Origin: Plantago ovata
Lineage: Eukaryota; Streptophyta; Magnoliopsida; Lamiales; Plantaginaceae
NCBI GenBank assembly: GCA_028274465.1
Contig: CM051457.1
Coordinates: forward strand, 17,247,097 to 17,311,096
Direction of reading: 5' to 3'
Length of the DNA stretch: 64,000 bases
Every line of letters begins with the position of its first letter. Within the stretch, counting starts at the first letter, position 1. The position numbers and the translations under genes were made by a program. The notes below the pieces were generated by a model that saw nothing but the letters and a program-made list of their open reading frames with translations, searched no databases and was not told the origin of the DNA. Shown here one piece after another: positions 1 to 13,139 of the stretch.

Positions 1-3000
1 TTTTACTTACAATCACTTCAATTTCAATTTTATTCGTCAACCAAGTCAAATCGTAATAAGTTGCGACAAGCTCAAATGCAGAAGTCATAAATCATATAAA
101 TCTTTTACTCGTGAGGTTGAACATGTAACTAAAATGATATTACTAATACTCGTCCCTTTTAACAAAATCAGCCACCCTTATGGGTTCATTCTTTAATTAT
201 TTACAAACTTTAGTCTTAATCCCCCGTAGATATCCAACTCAACAAGAAGTTGAAATTGATACATAGTGAATTATTTGTTTTTCTTTTTAATTTTATTCTT
301 ATTATTACGCGCTCAACACATTAAGAGGAAGTTGAAATTCAAACGGAGGGAGCGAGAGTATGATGGAGTAACGGAGTAACCCCTATCAATTATAGTACGT
401 AACAAATATATATGTGCCGTGCGATGAATTGATGGCATGTGAACCCCAGAAAAGCAACCTCGCTTATACATCTGCACCTGATCGATCAGATATATGCTGG
501 CTGGCGGCTGCTAGTATATGCTTATTCGCTTTTCAACTCGATCGAGTTCAATTCAATAATTCAATTCCTACACGAAACAAAACCAAAACAAAACAAAATA
601 AAACACGTACTTATTCGCTAATCCTGAGGTTCATTAGTAGCCAGATCTGAATAATAATCAGATAAGATAAACACACTCACATGTCTAAAATCTAAATGTT
701 ACAACCTCATAGCACCTGTCATTATAATCTTATAACCAGTACCAACCTCTCAACTCATATTTCTTATCAAATTTCAATATTTCCTTTATACTTTTATAGT
801 AGTAATCTTTAACACATAACAATATTTGTTTCTTCTAGTTTCCCGTTGAAGCAAAAATATTTTAGGAGACATGTCAATTGCACGTGAATTAACGGTGTGA
901 ATTAATCAGGACACGTACCTATAAGACATTCGTAGCCTAGTACTAATCAACTTAATGAGCCGTACCAAACTGTTGATGAACCCACAATTAATGGTTTGCT
1001 GCTTTATCATTCTTATACTATGATAGTTTCCCCTTTCACGTATCAATCACATCTAAAGGTTAAAAGGTGAACAATATATATAAATAATTAAAGAAATTAA
1101 AAACGTATCTTGAACAAAAGTAAGAGTATAAGATAAAAGGTAAGGATTCTATTTATGGATTCACGCATTAAGAATAGAAAAAAGTGAATTAAGAAAATAC
1201 TAACATGTAGACGAGGTGAATCGTGGATTATTTTCAACAGATTCGTCAGAGCATAGAAAAAGTAGACTTTGTAGCAAAAAGAAATAGACATGTCAGATGC
1301 TTTAAGAGCACTATGCTCGACCAATGGTTATATCACCACAAAAGATGTGGTCAGAAGACTATCAGGTCAAGATCTCGGGCACACATGCCCGACCCATGTT
1401 GATGACCAACACTGCCTAATTAACTAGGCCAGAGCCACGGTTTACACAGTTGGTTAATATGTGTCAAAATTGAAGAAAACCAACAATGTTGGGACGCTGA
1501 ATAAGTTGGGCGAGCCAAAGGTAGGTACACGTCAAACCCAACGCCTAAGTGGGACATGCGCATCAAGCGCCCATGAATCATTTGACTAACGTGGCACGAT
1601 CCAATCATCCAAGTCATACACTTGTGATCACCCTGAGCACGAAAGTTGACCTCTCAACAACTATAAATATCAAACTTTGTCTTCGAAAAATTAAGGTACA
1701 TAACACAAATCAAAATTGAGAACTCAATTTCCATCTTAATTTTTATCACTTGGAAGTCTACTCTTATTCAACTGAAAAGATAACTAGTAAGTATATATCG
1801 ACCCGTTTGATCAAGACAAGTGTCTTCGTAGTACTAATCCTCCTCATTTTCGTTTCAGATCCTATACAATACTACTTACTCTCACAAAAGTTTATCCATT
1901 TTACTTTTGTAGGTGTTCCAAAAAAATATTATTCATTTCTAAAAAATGAAAACTACACCACATATTAAAAACATGATTTGTTACAACGATATTACAAAGT
2001 TGACACCATACTTAAGTTTAACTACTTTCCAGTTAAACCTATCCCACTAACTTTTTTATTTCTTCTATTACTTTATCATTTCATTTAAAATTGCGCGTTA
2101 ACACTAAAGTGTAATGTCTGTGAGACAGAGGAATATAAGATTTTGAGGACCCGTTTGAACAACTTGAGGAGACCTATGGTACCACAAACTTTAGCGAAAG
2201 TTGAAGTTTGGTTTAAAAATCTAAAAAACAAGATTGAAATTTTTCGAGTATCTAAATTATCATATCCGGTTCGAAGTAAAAAAATAAATAAATAAATAAA
2301 AAGTTTGGGGAAACTTTAAGGTGGTGATGGAAGTTAGGTTCCGATCTTTAATAAGCATGAAATCTTGGATTGCAGTTCCGATCTAGGCTAAAGGACGAGC
2401 TACTTTAGATTTGGGCACCAAATTCATGCCTAAAACAACCAAACAAAGAGCTAAAAGGATAACTTTGTGGAACGTCCTTCTCTAGTCAATTTATATTTCT
2501 TGCTAAAACTTTACTTTTTTGCTTGCACCCGTGCATACAATTAGACCTACATACAATTTCAGTTTAATGGAAGTATTAGTTCATCAAAGCATTTTTATGA
2601 TCTTTCATGTCCTCGTAAAATGATTATTTTTCATGCCTCTCATGTTTCAACCGACATTAGTACAATGGACCCCGATCATGTTCCACATGAGCACGATGCA
2701 GACCCCTACAACATAGGTTTAAAATTCAAATTTTTGTTAAAGCTAAGGAATAGAATAAACAATATAGGATTGATATTTCTCCTATCAATCTCATACATCG
2801 ATTGATACCTTAATATTTATACATGGCAACACAAGTATTACCGTTGATGTATGATCAAACGTATCTTGATCATCCATTGGTATTCGGGTATAACTATCTA
2901 AGTATGTGACCAGTATGCTTTCATTTTATTCATAAAATAAATTTCTTTAAATACCATCTGCCTTTTCTTTTTCTTTAAATTGCTTTTCACTTCTATAATA

Positions 3001-4300
3001 ATAAAATATATTAAAAAGAAAATTTGAGTAAGATATAGTATATGGGCTGAGGAGAAAGAGTATGATGGTATTTGTGATTGAAATGTTGACGTGGCAGTGT
3101 TGATGTTAAAATAGAATTTGATAACATGAACATAGTCTTATATTATATGATATTGTCCAAATTGAAACGGATAAATTTAGGATCCCATGAATGATGTAAT
3201 AAATGATCGATGTCCTCAACAAGCATGTTGGATTGGGTAAGTAGACTATAGGACAAACAAGTTGTGCAGTTCAACTAGGTTTTGCAATTCCCGGTAGACC
3301 CACTATGATATATCCTTCGTTGATAGAGTGTGCGTCGACTTATTTACCCCTTAACATCCACACTCTTATCTGATGGGAGTCCAGTCCTTTTGGCAGGCAT
3401 GGATCGATTGACGAGCCACACGTCTAATAGGTATGATATTGTCCGACTTACGTTAGAGTTTCCAAAGAAATTATCCAAAAGAGCTCATACTATGTGAGAG
3501 TGCGACCCTGTCTATATATCTTTTTCGTATATGTTATTAACCGATACGGGATATGGGGTATCACAATCTTGCCCGTAAATCCTTGATGTCCTCTTCAAGC
3601 ATGCTTGATGGCGTAACGATGTCTCTAAGCTAACCATCCGTGCACGTTGAGCTTGTAACTCCAAATGGTTCTACCCCAACACCATTTGTAACGAGCCAAA
3701 CAAGATTAATAGATCAACATCCAACTCATTAGTTCGGTGTGATTACCAACGGGGCTCATAACTTAGAGATTAATAACTACGTTTACCCGATGAACGCATT
3801 ATCAATTGATTAGTAATACAGCTCATCTATGGAAGTTTAGTTGTTGGATAGATTGATCCTAATTCAAATTCACTTTGATTTCATTTACATTCACATGGTA
3901 TCATCATAATAAATATATGATGTTTCAACCCTTATATAAAGGAGATATTCATTTAGATTTAAGTAAGATATGCATCCTTCCACACTTTCAAAATGATATT
4001 CATAGCGCTCATATAGTTCACATTTTTTGTAAAACTACTAATTTTGATTAATTCAACACAAACATAGTAGTAGAAAATTGAATTATTGAGGATCGTGACA
4101 ACATGATCGATCACCCTATTTCAACAAATTGGAGAAAAATCCATTGAGCCGACCAGAAAAATAAATTAATTTGAGCACTACACGAGATGAGATCCAGAAA
4201 AGAAAAAAAGAAATTATTGTTAGTACCAAAAGAGAAACACAACAATGATGATCAGTATATCTGAGACAATTAGCAAAACAGCGTTAAAAGAGCAATAGTA
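1..4300. other. AT-rich intergenic region without a supported gene
   Basis: No open reading frame here has a recognisable domain or a coherent exon chain; the longest are 60-80 codons in AT-rich DNA. Around 1330-1740 the composition rises in GC and ends in a TATA-like element (near 1661) followed by an A-rich leader. This resembles the U3/R part of an LTR, but I could not find paired termini or a primer-binding site. The block at about 3180-3800 contains imperfect internal repeats (two versions of a GATGTCCTC..CAAGCATG string near 3210 and 3588) that look like old repeat debris. Nothing else can be called. Confidence 0.5.
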
Positions 4301-4359
4301 GTGGAGTAAAAAGAAATTAAAAGAAAGAGAATCCAAAGGTGTCCAGATGCTTTCCGGTA

Positions 4360-4480
4360 CTTAACCTCCACGTGTCCTTTCCAGTTATAATAATTAGTAT
4401 AATTTTAATAATTAATAATTAATACAATTTTCCGTCCAAATAAATAGAGAGCAGTCATTTTTCCCTCTCATCACAAAATC
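4360..4480 (+). promoter_or_regulatory. NHX proximal promoter with G-box
   Basis: A CACGTG core at 4369-4374, in the context CCACGTGTCC, matches the G-box/ABRE class bound by bZIP and bHLH factors. It lies about 110 bp upstream of the presumed 5' UTR. An AT-rich TATA-like stretch (4385-4430) sits between it and the CT-rich leader. ABA or salt responsiveness would fit a vacuolar NHX antiporter, but that is inference from the motif only. Confidence 0.4.
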
Positions 4481-6306
4481 CATTTGAGACGAGACGACTC
4501 TCTCTCTCTCTCTCACACACACACACAGCAAAACAAGCAAGCTTTCTCTCTCTCTCCCTCCACGTTCCTTCTCCATTTTTCCTGTCGATTCATCTCTCTC
4601 TCTCTCTACTCTTATACCGCAATTTCTCTCACTAGAAATTTTCTTCTTAGGGTAAACCAGGAAGGAGAATTGGCTAATTCGAGAATCTTCAGTTGGTTCC
4701 GGGGCGGAATTCTGGTTTGACCCGGATTCTTCTGGACTTGGAACCGAACAGTTGCTTCGTTTTGCATTTCGAGTTTGAAGGTCACGGAGATCTGGTTCCG
4801 GAGTTTTCAGCTGGAATTCATTCATTTTTTTCTCCAACTCCGCTGGTTATTTTTCATCCTTAATTAATTTATTATGCTTTGATCAATTTGCTGATGATGA
4901 CGGTGTTTTTTACTTTTTTTTTTTTGTAATTGAATTATGCCATGTTGGAATAGAATATAACATGTGGCTGTTAGCCTGTTACTAGATATTTTTTTCCTGG
5001 ATTATATAGTAAGATGCCATTTTGGGTGAAAACCTGGACCAGCTTTTTGCTCAACATGCTGCACCTTTGAGATTCTCTCTCCTCCTTTTGTTGTTGCTGT
5101 TGTTAATCAGGTTTATTAACATAATTGTTATGCTATAAGATTGTGTTTGCAAAGGCATATCAAGATCATTTTTAGGCTGTTTTTGAAATTTAAAAAAAAA
5201 AGTTGCACTCAACTAAAAGCTGGATGCCTATGATCAAATATTACTGTTGATGCATAATTTTGGTTATTCAAGTATATCAAGTGTATGAGGCTTTATATTT
5301 GTAGTTTTTCTTTTTTTCTTTTTAGGTTGGGGGGTGGGGGTGGGGGTGGGGTGGGGTTGAGAAGGGAAGTATAACTAATCTCCGAAAAGATAGATCACAC
5401 TACATACTTAAGGGTCGCTCAAAGTTTGTGTGTGGGGATGCTCTCTCCGGCATCCCCTGTACGTGATCATGAAGCTCTTAAGCAGGATATTTGACTTTCC
5501 ATAATGTCATTGGCGATGCGTGTACGTTATTATGTAAATAAATGCCTTGCTCGTGCTGCCCACATTTATAAGTCTTCGTTTGGATTATGTGAATTTTCGT
5601 AAAGGGAAGTCCCTATAAAAGGGCTTTTCGTACTCTGATTGGCCATAACTAGAATATGGATTATTAATTTTGGTTCCCTGTGAGGGCACAAGCACTACTA
5701 GTACAACTACATCCATTGCAATGAAAGTAGGGGTTTGTTAACTTTTCTGATGTTAAATTCAATGAGAATATGTACGTCACAGCTCGATTTTTGTGCTTTA
5801 TTAAGCAATTTCCTTTGGTAATAGTATCTATTTTTGTTTGTTGCGTTATTTGATTGACATTGTCGTCTTCTCATTTTGTAAGAATCTATTTTCCCACATC
5901 ACACCCCCCCCCCCAACCAAAAAAAATAAAAAAAAATTCGAATCATGGTAGGAGAATACTGAACTTCATTTGGTCGATTAATTTTATTACTGCTTTCACA
6001 TGAGTTAAAGTTTCCGTTAATAGCTGGAAAGTTTACTCGCTTATGGTGCTTTTGTTTTTTGGTCATCTTTTCTTGTTTCTACATGGTTTTATTTATTCCG
6101 ATGGACTAATTTAGTAAATTTATTGATGTGGTTAGTGAATCTAAATTTTGTTTCTTCTGCAAAGCAAAGAGCCAGAAACTATTTCCAATTTACTTATCAC
6201 AAATCAGAGCGCATAGCGTCTTTCATGTTTAACAAATTTTAAACTTAGCTGTATGTAGAAATTAGTTGTCACGTGAGAGCTGATTTTGCTTAAATCTTTC
6301 TGTCAG
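4481..6306 (+). other. NHX 5' UTR exon (CT-rich) plus long 5' UTR intron
   Basis: The leader opens with CT/CA microsatellite sequence (about 4498-4610), typical of plant 5' UTRs. The DNA from about 4850 to 6306 is T-rich with no coding potential and ends in a TGTCAG acceptor just before the exon carrying the NHX start codon. A long leader intron of this sort is common in class I NHX genes. I could not fix the donor precisely. The intron contains a G-run cluster at 5326-5354 and a C-run/A-run at about 5906-5936. Confidence 0.5.
5326..5354 (+). other. Potential G-quadruplex tract in NHX leader intron
   Basis: Five consecutive runs of four to six G are separated by single T residues, meeting the usual G3+N1-7 quadruplex pattern on the transcribed RNA and the coding strand. 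It is the only strong G-run cluster in the gene and lies in the leader intron. Any function is inference. Confidence 0.55.
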
Positions 6307-6358
6307 GATTCATATTGCTCAACAAGTGGATTGCAGTATTGCTGTAAACTCTGGACAG

Positions 6359-7119
6359 ATGGTGTTAGGCTCAGAAACCATGAAAGGGGCAGTAGACATG
6401 TTGGCAACTTCTGACCACTCTTCAGTTGTCTCAATTTCCTTGTTTGTCACTCTCTTGTGCGCATGTATAGTGATAGGTCATCTACTGGAGGAAAACCGTT
6501 GGATGAATGAATCTATTACTGCTCTCATAATTGTAAGAATTTTTTTCCCGCATGTATATGCGTAACAAAATGGGATTTTACAGGTGACCATGGATGTCCG
6601 GTCATCCTCATGTGGATTTTTATTCATTTTGTATGTTCGTAACATTTTGTTTTTCCTTTTCAATTTACAGGGTGTTGGTACTGGTGTTGTAATACTACTA
6701 ATAAGTGAGGGTAAAAGTTCCCATCTGATGGTGTTCAGTGAGGATCTCTTCTTCATTTATCTGCTTCCACCAATCATTTTTAACGCTGGGTAAGTCAATA
6801 AACACATTTTATTAAACTCGTTTGTTATGCCATATGTTATTTAATTTATATAGCTTTGATCTAATTTGAACTTGTTCGGATGATTCTTTTACTTTCTGGA
6901 CTTTATTAACATTTTTTCAAGACTCCGGATTTTGGGCTCATTATTAATTTCAATTAAGCATAACTTTGCTTTCCTCTTCTGTTTATTAAAACTAGAATGT
7001 TTGCATGTCAGAAATTATTTAATATGCATATAGCGCATTCATTTCGTCCGGGGCAGACTTCTCTCTCAAATGGATTTCTTTTGCCGATAATGGCCCATAA
7101 GTTCATTGCGCTCTGATTC

Positions 7120-7204
<85 letters not shown>

Positions 7205-10200
7205 TTATTATTATTATTTTTTTTTAATCACTGCTGATCAAGTTTAGCGGATGTTTAAGATATTATAGATGTTCGGTCATGTAGGACATATGTGTTGGGA
7301 TCTTATGTGTTGTATAATGAATTAACAAAATTATGTTGAACTTTCAGCTAGGAGAATAACTTTAGAGATTTTCAGTATTTTATTCATACGTGCGACTGAA
7401 GAAAAAACATGACATTGAATTCCCTTGAGAACATTCATGTGGAGAATGTTGTTTATGAAATGTGCTTCTTTATTTGATAAAATCATAGAATCTGTTTTCA
7501 ATTGTAGTTACCTGTAGTTTCTTGCAATATGTGACCTTGGGTTTCATTGTTTTGTCTCAACAATCAATCAGGTTCCAGGTTAAAAAGAAACAATTTTTTC
7601 GCAATTTCATGACTATAATGATGTTTGGAGCTTTTGGTACCATGATATCTTTCACTATCATATCATTAGGTATGTTATTCCACCCATCTTTATTTGATTA
7701 TGCCCATTGTCCCAGGGAACAATTATTGTGTCTCAACGCTGTTACTCACTATACTTTATGGTAGCTTTTTCAATTTTGTGTCATGAACTGTGATTGAAGA
7801 AATTCAAGGATGGACAAAGTCTTTGTATAGCTGGCACATTCTTATATTCTGGATATGACAATTATGTTTACGTTTGATTTTTTTTTCTTGCTTTTGCATG
7901 ATATTTAAAGCTAAAGATGTAATGTAAACTTAAACATTTGGACCTAAACAACGTTCGTATATATTGAAAAAGTGATGTTTAAAGCTTAACAACTGAGTGC
8001 ATGTTCTTATAACATGATTTATGTAGCTGAAGTGTATTTTGGTATCCGTCGATGTTCGTATTTTTATTGAAAGACTCAAAAAGATCCCATGTCCTTAAAA
8101 CATGATTTACGGTGTTGAAGTGTATTTTTATATCTATCTCAAGGTCTTCCACTATAGGCGCTGTCTACCACAAAATTTTATTTTTTATTATTATTATTAT
8201 TTTTCCTATAATGAATTTAACTGGACATAATGAAACAGAAAATGATTCTGAAAAGCAGCTCTCACATAATTGCAGGAGCTATTGTCTTTTTCGGGAAAAT
8301 GGATGTTGGTCTTGCCATCGGAGATTATCTTGGTACTAAATCTCTCTCTCTCCCTCAAACTAGAGCATGGGTTTATTTCTGTATTTGCTGCTTTCTTATA
8401 CCTTTTGCTCTTTCCAGCAATTGGAGCAATTTTTGCTGCGACAGATTCAGTGTGCACCCTGCAGGTAATTTCAAAGTCATCTGCCACTGTAATTAAAAAA
8501 AAATAAAAATTCTGACTGATTTGCACCTAACCTGATATGATATGTCCGCTACCAGGTGTTAAATCAGGATGAGACACCATTGCTTTATAGTCTTGTCTTT
8601 GGAGAAGGTGTTGTAAACGACGCAACATCTGTGGTGCTTTTCAATGCAGTCCAGAACTTTGACTTGTCTCATATCAGTACTGCTGTTGCCTTTCAGCTAA
8701 TTGGAAACTTCTTTTATTTGTTTATCACAAGTACTGTACTTGGAGTTGTAGTAAGTGACCCTTTTTTCTGTCTTTTTTTGCATTAGTAATTATTACTATT
8801 ACTATTATTCTTTTGGTGGCTGAGGGATTTTTCTTTTTCTTTTTTGTGGGTGGGGTTGCTGTCATGTGCTTGTAGTTTAACTGTGAACTTACTGTATCCA
8901 TGAAATTTCTTGTGCAGACTGGACTGCTTAGTGCATATGTTATAAAGACGCTCTATTTTGGAAGGTTGGTGGCTGTTATCATTTACATGCTTTTGTGTTT
9001 TGAAGTAATTTGAATGACTACAAGTAGAGATCACCCAAATAGCCAAATGTTAGTTTTTTGTTGGGAGAGATTTAAAACTTCAAATTTTCACTTCTATTTA
9101 TTCTTCAGCGATGAATGGGATGGTGAAAAGTGCCAAAAGCAGCGAACTGTTTCATTAATAGTATATATTTGCAGTCAATTTAACTATCAAATGAAAACTT
9201 AAACGTTAAGATGTCAACTCTGTTCCTTACTTTGTCAGTTGAGTTTTTACTTTTACTTTATGATTGATTCTTTGATCAACTGTAGGCATTCCACTGACCG
9301 TGAGGTTGCCATCATGATGCTTATGGCTTACCTGTCTTACATTTTAGCTGAAGTAAGTTTGTAGAGACCTCTCATTACATAACATTTTCTCTACTTGAAT
9401 GGTAGATGTGAATTTCATATTCTAACATGTTCCTTGCAGTTATTTAGCTTAAGTGGCATCCTCACCGTGTTCTTCTGTGGAATTGTAATGTCGCACTACA
9501 CCTGGCATAATGTGACTGAGAACTCAAGAATTACCACCAAGTATGATGTTAACAATTTAAGGCCATTCTCTATGCTTTATGTGCCTCATTAAATTATTAG
9601 TATCTTATGGATGTATCTCCACCAATTACAGGCATACATTTGCGACCTTGTCATTTGTTGCTGAGATATTTATCTTTCTGTATGTCGGCATGGATGCTTT
9701 AGACATCGAGAAATGGAGGGTTGCAAGTAATAGGTATGTTTGTATGGATGTCATACATTTGTGTACTTAAAACTTTTCATAAAATTCACCTGATCTGTGC
9801 ACTATTGTTGGGCTTTATTCATTACTCTCTACTGCTTCCACTCGTACTTTCCAAATCTCCATATTTGTCGTCCTGCTTTAAACTTCCCATTTCTAATTTG
9901 GGAAAATTTTGTCCCCACAACCCAAAGTTAAACCCCCTACAGTTGGACAATATGTACAGCCTTTTTAGATGATAGAGGGGGTAACCACTACGACACCCTC
10001 TAATAGAGAGCGTGGGCCCCATGTGCGGAACCCCCATCCTCTATTAGATGGTGTCGCAGTGGTTACGATGCTGCCACTCAATTAAACCAATTATGTACAG
10101 ACTCTGCCATTATTAGCCCAACTATTTATAGATTCTGCCATTATTAAACCAAACTATTTGCAGCCTCTACGTGCATTTATTTGCTATTATTCCTTAAACT

Positions 10201-11882
10201 CTGTAATAAGATTCTAACGGGAAGCTTTACAAGAAAAGCAGGGAATATTGTATAATGACACTTCTTAATCCAAATGTATTGTTATGTCTTCAGCCCGAAA
10301 ACATCAGCTGCTGTCAGTGCAACTCTACTGGGATTGGTCATGGCCGGAAGAGCAGCCTTTGTTTTCCCCTTGTCATTTCTGTCTAACTTGACCAAGAAGG
10401 CTCAACATGAAAAAATTGGTTTGAAACAGCAGGTATGGATTCAAGATTCTCTTCCTGTACCAAGTATGTGTCTTAGTTCACACGGTTTAGTTATCATTAG
10501 CCAATTGTGATTGCAGGTGACGATATGGTGGGCTGGTCTGATGAGGGGTGCTGTTTCCATGGCCCTAGCTTACAATCAGGTAAACTGAGACAACATAGTG
10601 AGTTAATGGTAATTATGGACTAGTTATGGATTCCACAGGAGAGATATTTGACTCGTTACTTTGTGTCATGCAGTTTACTAAGGGAGGTCACACACAAGAA
10701 CGGGGGAGTGCCATCATGATTACCAGTACAATAACTGTTGTGCTCTTCAGCACTGTGGTAAGACATCACTTCTTAGACTCTCCAAAACTCACTCTTGGAT
10801 AGAATGTGGATAGGTCCCAGCAAATATTTTAGGACTAACCGACTAAAAGCTAATTGCCAAAACTGCCCCTCGCACAACTTGGGCTGAAGTTTCCTGTATT
10901 ATTTTCATTGCAAATATATCTTTTGTATCTTTTATTTTATTATTTTCTTTGAGAATCTCTGCCCCAAATCATACTGAATAGTTTTTGAAAATTCTGCTGT
11001 ATAACTTTCTGCATTTTAATGGAAAGGGGCATGGATGAGTTTTCTAAAAACAGTACTCCTTCGTCCCACCACAAAAAAAACTAGGCTTGGTTTCCATTTT
11101 AGTTTGTCCCACATTATAGGTTTGTCTGGTTTATTAGGACACATTAATTACTTAACTTTACTAAACAACCCAACAACATTCGTGAGCATGCTGTGTATAC
11201 TTATTAAGGGTACAGTTGGAATGTTGCATAAACTTCATCTTCTTAATTCTTAAATATATTTATAATTTTATTAATCACATGCCTGAGTCATCTAAGTGTA
11301 TATCTTTGGGTCGGAGGAAATACAGAATAACATAGGGGGTCTGGCGCATATTGTTGATTCATTTTGCATAACGACAGAGTCTCAATTTTCTTTATTTTGT
11401 TTTTCTAAACCTGCATGCTACAAAGCGATATTGTATGTGTTCCTTCTTAAAGTTCCATAAACTTATGATTCTTATGGATATTCCATGGCATGTAAACACA
11501 GGTATTTGGCTTGATGACTAAACCTCTGGTGAGGTTCTTGATGCCACCACATAGTTTGCATAGAATGATTTCCTCAGATTCACTTACCCCAAAGTCATTC
11601 GCCGTGCCACTTCTTGGTGAAAGCCTTGATTCTGAAGCAGATCTTTTTCTCGGAAATGGAATCACTACAGATTCTCGCGATGGTGGGCAAGGATTCACCC
11701 GTCCCCACAGTCTCCGGATGCTTTTGACAACTCCTACTCGTACTGTCCACTACTACTGGAGAAAGTTTGATAATGCTTTCATGCGTCCAGTGTTTGGTGG
11801 CCGTGGTTTTGTTCCGTTCGTACCTGGCTCACCAACTGAACAAAGTGGGCATAACAATTGGCCCGAAGAACCCAAGCACTGA
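6359..11882 (+). CDS. NHX: Vacuolar Na+(K+)/H+ antiporter, class I NHX (NHX1/NHX2-like)
   Basis: Electroneutral cation/proton exchanger (CPA1 family) expected in the tonoplast, loading Na+ or K+ into the vacuole for salt tolerance, pH and turgor. Fourteen coding exons join in frame to 557 codons: 6359-6532, 6671-6789, 7572-7669, 8276-8332, 8418-8464, 8556-8750, 8918-8964, 9286-9352, 9440-9540, 9632-9733, 10294-10432, 10517-10579, 10674-10757, 11502-11882. All junctions are GT-AG. Visible motifs are the amiloride-binding FFIYLLPPI (residues 85-93), ATDS near 157 and the transport-core NDATS (Asn186-Asp187). About twelve hydrophobic segments precede a hydrophilic tail with the class I ending TVHYYWRKFDNAFMRPVFGG. 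Length matches the family (about 535-560 aa). The start is the first ATG in frame with the conserved TSDH segment; a second ATG follows seven codons later. NHX1 versus NHX2 orthology cannot be settled here. Confidence 0.96.
7122..7204 (+). repeat. (TTA)n microsatellite in NHX intron 2
   Basis: About 27 uninterrupted TTA units lie between coding exons 2 and 3 of the antiporter gene. It is the longest perfect trinucleotide array in the window and likely to be length-polymorphic. Confidence 0.97.
9971..10070. repeat. Long hairpin / MITE-like inverted repeat in NHX intron 10
   Basis: The arm 9981-10008 (GTAACCACTACGACACC followed by TCTAATAGAG) is the near-perfect reverse complement of 10039-10066, with about 3 mismatches in 28. 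The arms flank a loop of about 30 bp. The structure sits inside the NHX intron on the transcribed strand and would fold strongly in pre-mRNA. The arms are terminal-repeat-like, so a small MITE is the simplest reading. Just downstream (about 10098-10165) a segment of about 35 bp beginning CTGCCATTATTA is tandemly repeated. Confidence 0.7.
11056..11320. mobile_element. Stowaway (Tc1/mariner) MITE in NHX intron 13
   Basis: The left end reads CTCCTTCGTCCCACC directly after TA (11054-11055). The right end is GGGTCGGAGGAAA followed by TA (11321-11322). The CTCCNTCCGTCCC-type terminal inverted repeat and the TA target duplication are diagnostic of plant Stowaway elements. The element is about 265 bp, within the last intron of the antiporter gene, with diverged TIRs, so it is an old insertion. 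Confidence 0.85.
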
Positions 11883-12316
11883 GGGAATGGTAACTCACCA
11901 GTTTTGCGGATTGGCTCACTATCAGTTTTCGTGTTTCATTGGTTTTCTCATTGTGTGGGATAAATGGTGGCGTTGGAGATTCGTCTGTTCAATGTGTGTG
12001 TATGTGTGTTAGTGATGGGTTAGGGGTGAGGTTGTATGGTCTGACAGGCGACCAGTGTTCGTGTCGTGCAGTGGTGTAGCCAAAAGAGCCTTGTTGGTGG
12101 GTTCTTGATTATAAGTAGTAGCTTTTACTTGACTGAGAGAGTTCGAGACACCGTATTAGTATATTTTTTTGTAAAAGGGCAATGGTTTGTGTATAGGGTC
12201 TTGCCGGTTCATGTGATATAGTGACATTTACAGATGAAAATTACATGTGGATTGCATTGCTGTGTCTTTCAGATTGCACATTATGCTTTATGTTCCCTGA
12301 AATAGTACTACTTCCC
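11883..12316 (+). other. NHX 3' UTR and downstream flank
   Basis: This is moderately GC-balanced sequence after the NHX stop with no ORF of interest. It contains a TGTGTGTGTATGTGTG stretch near 11993-12010. The transcript probably ends somewhere in 12170-12310, but I see no unambiguous polyadenylation signal. A 20-bp string starting CATGTGGATTGC (12244-12263) recurs exactly at 12611-12630, just beyond the adjacent MITE. Confidence 0.45.
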
Positions 12317-12319
12317 CAT

Positions 12320-12610
12320 GGAGCTGTTTGGTTTAACAGATAAGGGCGAGAAAAGACTTGCCGTACACGGTTTTTGCGTTTGGTTCAAAGGAGAAAAATC
12401 GGTAACTTTATCCGTCTGCCCGAGATGATGGTTGTGGGCAGGCTTCTGATAGGTTGTTGCCTGTGACATGACAACTTAGATAATTTCCTCCCCTTCCTCC
12501 TTTCTCCTCCGTCTAATTCGAGTTCTCCATCCATGATCTATTCTCGGCCACTGTTCATGGAAAAAGGCATGCTGTATTTCTCTACCCATTCTCCTCAACC
12601 AAACAGCTCC
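12320..12610. mobile_element. Tourist/PIF-Harbinger-like MITE
   Basis: The terminal inverted repeat GGAGCTGTTTGGTT (14 bp, perfect) occurs at 12320-12333 and in reverse complement at 12597-12610. A 3-bp CAT flanks both ends (12317-12319 and 12611-12613). TIRs of the GGNNCTGTTTGG type with 3-bp target duplications are characteristic of PIF/Harbinger-derived elements. Length is 291 bp with no coding capacity. The interior is more GC-rich than its surroundings. Confidence 0.75.
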
Positions 12611-13139
12611 CATGTGGATTGCATTGCTGTATTGTACCGGAGGGGAAAAGAAAGATAATTGGGCAAAAGTTCATACTATACCAGATGGGAAAAAATAATA
12701 GCACAAAATTAAAGCTTTATCTGCACTATAATGAGGAAATAAGAGTAATATAGAAATGTGCAGATTCAAAGACTTCAATTTTCGAGAAATAAGAGTAATA
12801 TAGAAATAACAGTCGTAGCATTTTGTCACTTTGGACATCTCACTTCATTTCATTCCAATTTAATAAATATCATTAGCTCGTCAGTGCATTTTCTTATATA
12901 TGCTGGTCATTTCCTAGCGGTCAAGCATATCACGTTGTGTTAAAGGGATATCTTTTTGGTTAGCACATCGTTCAGCTGCAAGTTACTCATTATTTAGTGT
13001 CAAACTTAATACACATCACAATTCACAGCTATGACAGACTGAGTATTGTGCACGTGCAAATGCCGCTGCTGTCATCGTTTGGGTCGCTTATCTTCTTGTT
13101 TGGGAACTTGGTGTATTTCCAAAGAGTAGTACTATTATT

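Noticed and set aside
340..372. CGGAGGGAGCGAGAGTA as the right end of a Stowaway MITE
   Set aside because: A CTCCCTCCG-like terminus is visible, but I could not find a convincing opposite end (TACTCGTCCC near 147 is weak).
1330..1740. Possible solo LTR
   Set aside because: TATA-like element and A-rich leader only; no TG..CA ends, no target duplication, no primer-binding site.
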